Of a DNA stretch of 12,366 nucleotides, positions 4,731 to 11,633 are shown piece by piece. The notes below the pieces were generated by a model. It searched no databases. It was given only the letters and a program-made list of their open reading frames with translations, and had not been told where the DNA came from. The translations under genes were made by a program, and so were the position numbers. Position 1 is the stretch's first letter, and each line of letters begins with the position of its first letter. This DNA comes from Kangiellaceae bacterium (GTDB lineage: Bacteria > Pseudomonadota > Gammaproteobacteria > Enterobacterales > Kangiellaceae), in NCBI GenBank assembly GCA_030148365.1, contig JASBTO010000200.1, forward strand, positions 1 to 12,366. The letters are read 5' to 3'.

Positions 4731-7676
4731 ATGAACTTTCTGAGCAACCGTCTGGCCATTTTCAGCTTGTGCATGCTTATCAGTGTGACCGCTTTCGCCG
4801 GCGTGGATAATCGGGCTGCGGTCTTCAAACAGGGCTTTCCCGAGCTCGTCCGTCAGGACAAGACTCTCAGTGTTGACGCCGCAAGCGGCCGCCCGACGTT
4901 TCTGTGGGCCACCCCCCGCCCGCCCCTTGCAGTCCTCGGAAAAATGACGCCGGACCAACGCAGTCATTTTGCCGCCAGAGCCCACATGAAAGAGTACGCC
5001 CCCCTGTACGGGCTCGGCGAACGGTCCCTCGAGACTGCCATAATTACCGGCATTCATCAGGACACGCGGGGACCGGTCGTGGTCCGCTTCCAGCAATTTC
5101 TCCATGACATCCCCGTTGCCAACGCTTCCAGCCGCCTGATCATGAACCGTGACAGTCGTCTTGTCGCCATCGCCGATGCGCTCGCGCCGGAAGCAGCGTT
5201 TGGAGACATTGAAGAATCTGCCGATTTCCCTCGGCAACCTCCCGCAAAACTGTTGCAGGACGCCATCCCTACACTACTGGGGCCCGGAGTAACGCTGGAC
5301 TCAAGTTCTGCATCGTTCGCAAAAATCCCGCGGGCTCTTGCTCGCTGGGTCACCCCGACCGGCCTTCAACAAGCAGAGGTTCGCGGCTGGAAAGTATACT
5401 ACCTGCGCCAAAACCGGCTGATAGCCGGCCTCCATCTGGAAGTATTTCCCGAGGCTGCCAGCAGCCCTGCGACCGCCTACATCCTGGCAGCGTCCGACTA
5501 CCGAATTCTTGAGCAATTCCGGCTGGACAACCGGGCCAGTTACCGGGTCTATGCCAATCCTTCTTCCCAACACCCGTTGCCATCGCCCCACGGTCTGTCG
5601 GGCCTGCCTCATCCAACCGGGATCCCGGATGAATCGCAGCCCCCGCGGGTGGGCAGTTCCCTGATCAGTCTGGATCATGGCCCCATCAGTACCGGCGATC
5701 CCTGGTTACCGCCGGTTGCTTCGCAAAGCGCCGGCAACAATACCCGCGCTTACACAGATCTCGACATGCCCGACGGCTTCACCGGTGGCACGGATGACCA
5801 TTTCGCCCCCGCATCGTCAAGCAACACCTTCAATTATATCTATGATTTTGGAGTGCCGCCCTCTGCAAGTATAGAAAATCAGAATGCGGGCCTGGTGCAC
5901 GCGTTTTATGTGGTCAACTATTTGCATGACTGGTTTTATGATCGCGGCTTTCGGGAAACTGACGGCAACGCCCAACTCAATAACTTTGGCCGGGGCGGTG
6001 CAGGAAATGATCCGATCCTGATTGAAACGCTGGACTTTGAAGATCGGAATAATGCCAATATATCAGTCCCTGCAGACGGTGCCAGCCCAAGAATGCAGCT
6101 ATTTGTTTTTGACGGCGACACCGAGCACAACCTGACCGTCACCAGTCCAGCCAGCCTTGCTGGCGGCCGGCAAACCGGACGGGCGAGTTTCGGGCCGAAA
6201 AATTTTTCCGGCAACGGCAACCTCGTGCTGGTTAACGATGGAGTGGTTGCTGCGGGAGAGGAAGGCGCCAGCGTCAATGACGGCTGTGAAGAACCTTTTG
6301 TGAATGCCGCCGAAGTCGTCGGCAACATTGCCCTGATAGACCGCGGCTTCTGTTTCTTCATCGAAAAAGCCGCCCATGCGGAAGCGGCCGGCGCCAGTGC
6401 ACTGGTCGTCGTCAATAACGTCGATGGCGGCGTGATTACCATGGGAGTTCCGGAAGACAACACGACGGTCATCAATATTCCCGTGCTGATGATCAGCAAA
6501 GCCGACGGTAACGCCATCAAGTCAGCTCTTGCCAGCGGCAATGTACAGATAAGCTACGAGCGCACCACAGAAGCGGACAAGGACTCATCCCTTGATACCA
6601 TGCTGATTGCCCATGAGTGGGGGCATTACCTGGTCAATCGCCTCGTGTTTATCGGCGATGCGGACACCTACGTACAGAGCAACGGTCTCGATGAAGGCTG
6701 GTCAGACTTTGTTGCACTGTTATTTTCCGCACCGGAGGATCCGGGCGGACTTTACGAGGGGGCCTATGCCATGGCTCATTATGCGCCACCTGGTGAACAC
6801 AAATTTTACTACGGGTTCCGCCGACTCCCCTACTCCCGGGACTTTGAAAAGAATGCACTGACTTTTCGCCATATTGCCAACGGCGAGAGCCTTCCGGCGG
6901 TGCCGACCGCCTTTGGCCTGGATGGCTCCAACAATGCGGAAGTCCATGCGACCGGAGAAGTCTGGGCCAGTATGCTCTGGGAAGCCTACACCGAATTACT
7001 GACCGATAACGGACGTCTGACTTTTGAAGAGGCCCGGCAGCGTATGCAGAACTACCTGGTGAGTTCGCTCAAGGCGACGCCCGCCCGCCCCGACTTTGTC
7101 GAAGCCCGGGATGCCCTTCTCGCCGTGGCGCAAGCGTCAGACAGCCGGGACTACCAGTTGTTTATTGAGGCCTTTGCCCGCCGCGGACTCGGCGCCGGCG
7201 CCGTCGCGCCCGACAAGACCAATCCCGACAATGCACCGGTCGTTGAAAGTTTTGTGGCCGAAGCCGGCGTCCCGCCCGCTGTTTTTGCGGGCAATGACCA
7301 GAATGTCGACGAGGGCGATACAGTGGTACTGTCCGGCTCCTCCAGTGGCGACCCGGCGGGTACCGAATTCACCTACCAGTGGACCCAGGTGTCCGGTCCC
7401 GCGGTCACCCTGACCAGTCCAAACAGCCGGAGCACCGAGTTTGTCGCCCCCCAGGTCAATACCCTGACCCTGCTTTCATTTGAGCTGACTGTCACCAACA
7501 AGATTAATCTGAGCGCCCGGGACAATACCGATGTTACGGTTCGCAACAATTCGACGGCACCGGCGGGCGGAGGTTCGGGTGGCGGTGGCGGTGGAGGTGG
7601 TGGCGTAGCCACCGGCGCCTTGTTGCTCACCTTGCTGGTGGCGGGAAGAATTCGGCGACGCCTGAACAGGACGTAG
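4731..7676 (+). CDS. Secreted M36 (fungalysin-type) metalloprotease with inserted PA domain, PKD-like domain and GlyGly-CTERM tail
   Basis: This is a 981-residue exported zinc endopeptidase. In order: signal peptide (1-23, ending TAFA); fungalysin/thermolysin-type propeptide including about 89-150; N-terminal part of the M36 catalytic domain (about 337-461, with NYLHDWFYD and NNFGRGG); a PA domain (about 462-607, with ALIDRGFCFF and Cys519/Cys541 as a possible disulfide); the zinc site H628-E-W-G-H632 with third ligand E655 in DEGWSD; a PKD/Ig-like domain (about 850-939); and a C-terminal tail of nine glycines (950-958), a short hydrophobic helix and RIRRRLNR. The tail fits GlyGly-CTERM, processed in known systems by a rhombosortase after type II secretion. 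The propeptide implies autoactivation. GGGGA lies four bases before the ATG, where the signal peptide begins; 27 further upstream codons are open but unsupported. All catalytic residues are intact. Confidence 0.93.
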   Translation: MNFLSNRLAIFSLCMLISVTAFAGVDNRAAVFKQGFPELVRQDKTLSVDAASGRPTFLWATPRPPLAVLGKMTPDQRSHFAARAHMKEYAPLYGLGERSLETAIITGIHQDTRGPVVVRFQQFLHDIPVANASSRLIMNRDSRLVAIADALAPEAAFGDIEESADFPRQPPAKLLQDAIPTLLGPGVTLDSSSASFAKIPRALARWVTPTGLQQAEVRGWKVYYLRQNRLIAGLHLEVFPEAASSPATAYILAASDYRILEQFRLDNRASYRVYANPSSQHPLPSPHGLSGLPHPTGIPDESQPPRVGSSLISLDHGPISTGDPWLPPVASQSAGNNTRAYTDLDMPDGFTGGTDDHFAPASSSNTFNYIYDFGVPPSASIENQNAGLVHAFYVVNYLHDWFYDRGFRETDGNAQLNNFGRGGAGNDPILIETLDFEDRNNANISVPADGASPRMQLFVFDGDTEHNLTVTSPASLAGGRQTGRASFGPKNFSGNGNLVLVNDGVVAAGEEGASVNDGCEEPFVNAAEVVGNIALIDRGFCFFIEKAAHAEAAGASALVVVNNVDGGVITMGVPEDNTTVINIPVLMISKADGNAIKSALASGNVQISYERTTEADKDSSLDTMLIAHEWGHYLVNRLVFIGDADTYVQSNGLDEGWSDFVALLFSAPEDPGGLYEGAYAMAHYAPPGEHKFYYGFRRLPYSRDFEKNALTFRHIANGESLPAVPTAFGLDGSNNAEVHATGEVWASMLWEAYTELLTDNGRLTFEEARQRMQNYLVSSLKATPARPDFVEARDALLAVAQASDSRDYQLFIEAFARRGLGAGAVAPDKTNPDNAPVVESFVAEAGVPPAVFAGNDQNVDEGDTVVLSGSSSGDPAGTEFTYQWTQVSGPAVTLTSPNSRSTEFVAPQVNTLTLLSFELTVTNKINLSARDNTDVTVRNNSTAPAGGGSGGGGGGGGGVATGALLLTLLVAGRIRRRLNRT

Positions 7677-7697
7677 CACGGAAGGAAGTCAGCAGTA

Positions 7698-7719
7698 GCT
7701 CCGGGTTATGCCCCGGAGC
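7698..7719. terminator. Hairpin between convergent genes, probable terminator
   Basis: GCTCCGGG, a six-base loop TTATGC, then CCCGGAGC form a perfect eight-pair, GC-rich stem. It lies 22 bases after the protease stop and 7 bases past the end of acpS on the other strand, the usual place for a bidirectional terminator. No T-run follows on either strand, so termination efficiency is uncertain and it may instead stabilise 3' ends. Confidence 0.45.
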
Positions 7720-7725
7720 AGCCGC

Positions 7726-8106
7726 TCAGGACTCGGTCAGGACAAATGCCACCGCAAAGTCACGCTCGTCACTGATACTGACATGCAGGTTGTTGATGCC
7801 ACGTTCCTCGGCAACGGCCAGGGCCTTGTCGAACAGCTCCAGCAAGGGTTTGCCGCTGGCATCATGACCGATGGAAATCTGGTTGAATTCGATGCCGTCA
7901 CGCATCCCCGTACCCAGTGCCTTCGCGCAGGCTTCCTTGACGGCAAACCGCTTGGCCAGAAAGGGCACCGGATGATCCAGCTTCTTGTACTCATCCATTT
8001 CTGACGGTGACAGAATGCGTAGCGCAAAGCGCTCACCATGCCGTTCGTGCACATTATTGACCCGCGCAATGGACACCACGTCGGTGCCGATGCCTATTAT
8101 TGCCAT
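7726..8106 (-). CDS. acpS: Holo-[acyl-carrier-protein] synthase AcpS
   Basis: This 126-residue protein transfers the 4'-phosphopantetheine arm of coenzyme A to a serine of apo-ACP, activating it for fatty acid synthesis in the cytoplasm. The family signatures are complete: GIGTDVV at 5-11 with the Mg-binding Asp9, RFAVKEACAKALGTG at 53-67 with Glu58, and the C-terminal SISDE. Asp9 and Glu58 are at the same positions as in E. coli AcpS. It is the last gene of the lepB-acpS operon. Its ATG lies inside the end of pdxJ with a 10-base overlap, preceded by GGAGG seven bases upstream, so translation is probably coupled to pdxJ. The order pdxJ-acpS is conserved in gammaproteobacteria. Nothing unusual. 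Confidence 0.97.
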   Translation of the reverse strand: MAIIGIGTDVVSIARVNNVHERHGERFALRILSPSEMDEYKKLDHPVPFLAKRFAVKEACAKALGTGMRDGIEFNQISIGHDASGKPLLELFDKALAVAEERGINNLHVSISDERDFAVAFVLTES

Positions 8107-8837
8107 TGTCTTGCCTCCACCATTAATTGTTTCATTTCCCTGACTGCCGCGGCGAGGCCCGAAACCAGCGCCCGGCCAATAATTGCATGGCCAATATTGA
8201 GTTCCACAATTTCCGGAATAGCCGCGACTGCCTGGACATTGTGGTAATGCAAGCCATGGCCGGCATTAACCTGCAGGCCTTCATTGACGGCATGGCGCAC
8301 ACCATGCTCTATCAGAACCAGTTGCTCCCGCTCTGCACTATGGCTCTTCGCATCAGCGTAGTGGCCGGTGTGGATCTCGATTATGGGCGCGCCCGTGCGA
8401 GCCGCGGCGTCTATCTGCTTCAAGTCCGCGTCGACAAACAGGGACACCTGAATACCCGCTTCGGCAAGCCGGTAACAGGCATCCTGGATCCGGCTTTCCC
8501 CGGCGACAACGTCCAGACCGCCTTCCGTGGTCAGCTCTTCGCGTTTTTCCGGCACCAGGCATACGAAGGCCGGCTTGACCCGCTCGGCAATGGTGAGCAT
8601 TTCCTCGGTCACTGCCATTTCAAAGTTCATCCGGGTGCCCAGGGTCCGCGCCAACAACTCCACGTCCCGATCCTGGATGTGCCTTCGATCCTCGCGTAAA
8701 TGCACCGTAATTCCGTCTGCGCCCGCCTGCTCCGCAATGTAGGCGGCCTGTACCGGGTCCGGGTAGTTGGTGCCGCGTGCCTGTCTTACCGTGGCGATAT
8801 GATCCAGATTGACGCCCAGATAGATAGGATTGTTCAT
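8097..8837 (-). CDS. pdxJ: Pyridoxine 5'-phosphate synthase PdxJ
   Basis: This 246-residue TIM-barrel enzyme condenses 1-deoxy-D-xylulose 5-phosphate with 3-amino-2-oxopropyl phosphate to pyridoxine 5'-phosphate, the ring-forming step of DXP-dependent vitamin B6 synthesis. Signatures are LGVNLDHIATVRQARG at 7-22, HLREDRRHI at 46-54 with His46, Glu73 in NFEMA, NAGHGLHYHN at 191-200 with His194, and the phosphate-binding ELNIGHAIIGRA near the C-terminus. Length is normal and the active-site residues are present. The start at 8837 gives the usual N-terminus, although only a weak GAG precedes it; a 53-base gap separates it from recO, the longest in the downstream half of the operon. It overlaps acpS by 10 bases. 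The pathway supplies PLP to the whole cell. Confidence 0.97.
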   Translation of the reverse strand: MNNPIYLGVNLDHIATVRQARGTNYPDPVQAAYIAEQAGADGITVHLREDRRHIQDRDVELLARTLGTRMNFEMAVTEEMLTIAERVKPAFVCLVPEKREELTTEGGLDVVAGESRIQDACYRLAEAGIQVSLFVDADLKQIDAAARTGAPIIEIHTGHYADAKSHSAEREQLVLIEHGVRHAVNEGLQVNAGHGLHYHNVQAVAAIPEIVELNIGHAIIGRALVSGLAAAVREMKQLMVEARQWQ

Positions 8838-8890
8838 AACTCAGGGATTCCGCAATTTTCCGGCCAATGCAGCCGCCAATGAGACAAAGA

Positions 8891-9610
8891 CTAGTCAGAT
8901 CCGCTCTGTTGCGCAACAGACTGGCGCAGTAACTCCCGGCTTTGCAGGGGTTTGTCGCCCAGCAATTCGTCCAGCATACCCCGGGTCAGCTGGCGGGCGA
9001 CCGGCAAAACGCCGTCCAGATGCCAATCACCGTTGGCTATCGCCAGTACCGCGTGTCCAGCCATGGCGTTCTTGTCTCCCGCGCCAGCCGGTTGCAGCCC
9101 TTCGCTGCGATCCCAGCGGTAGTGACAGTCCGGTTCAAGGCGCCGGCCGCTGTTGTCTGCCCCGAGATCCGGTGCATAACCCAAAGCTTCCAGCATGGCG
9201 AATTCGAACCGGCGCAAATTCATCGGTATCGTATTGGAACCGGACAGATGCACGAGGCAGTTTTCGTATTCGGCAAAAAGCTCGGGATGAGGATCTGCCG
9301 TTGCCAACAGCCGGATCATGAGTTCATTACAATACAGGCCGCAAATCAGCCGTTGACCGGTCAGCCGTATCGAACTGCCGGCACTGTCCACTCCGGTCAG
9401 GGTTTTCAAATCACTGCGGCCACTGTACTGCAGGGTCAAGGGTGTGAAAGGCTGCAACAGGGCGCGCTTGTTATTCCGCCCCGGAGCACGAGCGCCCTTG
9501 GCCACCATGCTCACCATACCTCCCTCCCGGGTAAAGGCATCGACAATCAGGCTGGTTTCCCTGTACGGCCGACTGTGCAGGACATAGGCAAATTGAGAAT
9601 TCGGTATCAT
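8891..9610 (-). CDS. recO: DNA repair protein RecO
   Basis: This 239-residue protein is the recombination mediator that, with RecR, helps RecA load onto SSB-coated gaps and anneals single strands. The N-terminal OB-fold is recognisable: an aromatic/aliphatic start (AYVLHSRPYRETSLIVDAFT, 8-27), MVAKGARAPGRNN at 35-47 and LQPFTPL at 52-58. An alpha-helical C-terminal part includes YCNELMIRLL, typical of the family, and LRRFEFAMLEALGY. I see no paired CxxC zinc motif, as in E. coli RecO. The start at 9610 lies nine bases after the era stop, with only a weak ribosome site, so coupling to era is likely. Position between era and pdxJ strongly supports the call. Confidence 0.94.
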   Translation of the reverse strand: MIPNSQFAYVLHSRPYRETSLIVDAFTREGGMVSMVAKGARAPGRNNKRALLQPFTPLTLQYSGRSDLKTLTGVDSAGSSIRLTGQRLICGLYCNELMIRLLATADPHPELFAEYENCLVHLSGSNTIPMNLRRFEFAMLEALGYAPDLGADNSGRRLEPDCHYRWDRSEGLQPAGAGDKNAMAGHAVLAIANGDWHLDGVLPVARQLTRGMLDELLGDKPLQSRELLRQSVAQQSGSD

Positions 9611-9619
9611 AATCGCAGC

Positions 9620-10516
9620 TCAGTGGTCATCGTAACCCAGTGAGCGCAGAGCCCGCTCGTCATCGGCCCAGCCATCTTTGACCTTGACCCAGAGTTCCAG
9701 AAAAACCTTGCGGTCAAACATGGTTTCCATATCCAGCCGGGCATCCCGGCCAATCTGTTTGAGGCGCTGTCCCTGCTTGCCGATGACTATGGATTTCTGG
9801 CCGGCGCGCTCGACCAGAATAAGGCCGTTAATCCGAAGCATGCCGGAATCATCAAGCTTGAATCTCTCGATCTCGACAGTCGTCGCGTAGGGCAACTCTT
9901 CTCCGAGAGAGCGCATGAGCTTTTCACGGATAAGCTCCGCGGCGAGGAATCTTTCACTACGATCGGTGATGTGGTCTTCAGGAAACAATGGCGTTCCCGC
10001 GGGCATCAGGGTTTTCAGGGTTGCCAGCAACTTGTCGAGATTGACGCCCTTCAGCGCGGAGCCGGGAAAGACTTCGTGGAATGCGAACTTGTCCGCAATG
10101 GCCTGCATTTTCGGCAACAGGCTTTCTTTTTCACCGATTCTGTCAACTTTGTTGAGAAACAGAATCACCGGACAATTGGCGGTCTGCAACCGCTCGAGTA
10201 CCAGCTCGTCATCGTCGGTCCAATTAGCAGCATCCACGATAAAGACCACCGCATCGACATCGGCTATGGCGCTTGATGCCGCCCGGTTCATGAAGCGATT
10301 GATGGTGCGGGCTTCCTCCCGGTGCAAGCCGGGTGTATCAACGAACAGGATTTGGGCGTCGTCGTCAGTGAATATCCCCATAATCCGGTGACGGGTGGTC
10401 TGCGGCTTTCGCGAGGTAATGCTGATCTTCTGGCCCAGCAAATGGTTGAGCAATGTGGACTTTCCGACATTGGGACGACCGACAATGGCTACAAATCCGC
10501 AATTTTCAGGAACCAT
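9620..10516 (-). CDS. era: GTPase Era
   Basis: This 298-residue essential GTPase binds the 3' end of 16S rRNA and assists 30S subunit maturation. The G domain shows the P-loop GRPNVGKS (13-20), switch region with RKPQTTRHRIMGI, DTPG (60-63), NKVD (122-125) and GSALKG (152-157). The C-terminal KH domain of type II carries VIGKQGQRLKQIGRDAR with the GKQG turn at 246-249. Length matches the family. I chose the ATG at 10516, seven bases after GGAG; an in-frame TTG directly upstream at 10519 would add one residue. The start overlaps the end of rnc by 11 bases, so translation is likely coupled. rnc-era is a conserved pair, combining rRNA processing and ribosome assembly. Confidence 0.97.
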   Translation of the reverse strand: MVPENCGFVAIVGRPNVGKSTLLNHLLGQKISITSRKPQTTRHRIMGIFTDDDAQILFVDTPGLHREEARTINRFMNRAASSAIADVDAVVFIVDAANWTDDDELVLERLQTANCPVILFLNKVDRIGEKESLLPKMQAIADKFAFHEVFPGSALKGVNLDKLLATLKTLMPAGTPLFPEDHITDRSERFLAAELIREKLMRSLGEELPYATTVEIERFKLDDSGMLRINGLILVERAGQKSIVIGKQGQRLKQIGRDARLDMETMFDRKVFLELWVKVKDGWADDERALRSLGYDDH

Positions 10517-11189
10517 CAAACATCTCCATAACGGCCGCTGCCGCCTTTTGCTCTGCGGCCCTGCGGCTTCGGCCTTCGCCCCGGGCGCTGAGCTCTGTAT
10601 CGGGAACCTGGCAGGTCACCGAAAAATGCTGGTCGTGAGATTCCCCTGCCACGGCAACCACTTCATAAACCGGCAGTGCCAGTTTGCGGCTCTGCAAAAG
10701 CTCCTGCAAGCGGGTTTTCGGATCCTTGCGCACGGTATTCAGGGACAGATCGGACAGCCTTGATTGATACAGCGCCAGGATACGCTCCCGGGTGACTTCC
10801 AGGCCGCCGTCCAGATAGACTGCGCCAATCACTGCTTCGAGGGCGTCCGCCAGAATGGAGGCGCGGCGGAAACCACCGCTTTTCAGTTCGCCGCTGCCGA
10901 GATTGAGGATGTCGCCGAGCTCCAGTTCCAGAGCAATCCGGGACAGGGTCTCGCCTTTGACCAGGCTTGCCCGAAGCCGGGTCATCTGACCTTCAGTGGC
11001 TTCGGGGAATTTCTGGTAGAGCTGTTCACCAATCAGAAAGCCGAGAACCGCGTCACCCAGAAACTCCAGCCTTTCGTTATGGTCCCGGTGCGCGCTACGG
11101 TGGGTGAGCGACCGCTCCAGCAATGCGGGATCCCGGAACTCATAGCCGAGCCGCTTGCAAAAGCGGCGGCGGGCTGCCTTCATGTCCAC
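10506..11189 (-). CDS. rnc: Ribonuclease III
   Basis: This 227-residue endonuclease cuts double-stranded RNA, including the rRNA precursor. The catalytic domain carries the signature ERLEFLGDAVLG with Glu39, Glu42 and Asp46. The second acidic pair is in ADALEAVIGA with Asp115 and Glu118. The spacing is that of E. coli RNase III, shifted by one residue. A double-stranded RNA-binding domain follows from about 155 to 225 (DPKTRLQELLQ to RSRRAAEQKAAAAV). The start is uncertain: the GTG at 11189 follows GGAAGC by five bases, whereas the ATG at 11183 would shorten the protein by two residues with poorer spacing. In E. coli rnc lies upstream of era and its product cuts its own leader; I could not identify a matching processing stem here. 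Confidence 0.97.
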   Translation of the reverse strand: MDMKAARRRFCKRLGYEFRDPALLERSLTHRSAHRDHNERLEFLGDAVLGFLIGEQLYQKFPEATEGQMTRLRASLVKGETLSRIALELELGDILNLGSGELKSGGFRRASILADALEAVIGAVYLDGGLEVTRERILALYQSRLSDLSLNTVRKDPKTRLQELLQSRKLALPVYEVVAVAGESHDQHFSVTCQVPDTELSARGEGRSRRAAEQKAAAAVMEMFDGS

Positions 11190-11222
11190 AAAAAGCTTCC
11201 AGTGACCAGCGTTGCAATCGGA

Positions 11223-11597
11223 TTATCGGTCAAGTTCGGCGGATTCATCGAAATCCAGCATGGCGGAAATATTGGACATCAGGGGCACCTTCACGGAATA
11301 GGTGACGTGAATCATCCTGCCGCCACCCTTGAGTTTCTCAATGGTAATATGTTCCTTGTTGACGGTTTCAACATTATTGATGTCCAGACGGTTCAGAATC
11401 AGTCTCCGTAGCTGGGCATTGCTCAGTTGCGGCGCATTGTTCTCCTGCACGGCCGATTCGAGTGACGAGCGAACCGCGAAGTTTTCGTAGTAAACCGGGA
11501 ACAGCCTGATCGCAATATAGGCAAAAAAGCCAATCAGACTCAGGATTATCAACCAGCCAATACCGGTCATGCCGGCCTGTCTTTGCGGACCTTTCAT
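11223..11597 (-). CDS. DUF4845 family single-span membrane protein
   Basis: This 124-residue protein has a short cytoplasmic N-terminus (MKGPQRQAGMTG), one transmembrane helix (about 13-31, WLIILSLIGFFAYIAI) and a mixed alpha/beta domain of about 90 residues, probably periplasmic. Composition, length and the lepB-rnc position match DUF4845, a family of unknown function common in gamma- and betaproteobacteria. The N-terminus resembles a type IV prepilin (G-M-T followed by a hydrophobic helix), but the Glu usual at +5 is Gly. I chose the ATG at 11597, six bases after GGGTGA; a GTG at 11606 would add three residues but leaves the ribosome site overlapping it. It follows lepB by 36 bases and precedes rnc by 33. 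Constant proximity to signal peptidase suggests, but does not show, a role in envelope protein handling. Confidence 0.85.
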   Translation of the reverse strand: MKGPQRQAGMTGIGWLIILSLIGFFAYIAIRLFPVYYENFAVRSSLESAVQENNAPQLSNAQLRRLILNRLDINNVETVNKEHITIEKLKGGGRMIHVTYSVKVPLMSNISAMLDFDESAELDR

Positions 11598-11633
11598 TAT
11601 TGTCACCCCCCTTGAAAAACCTTCTCGAGCAGC

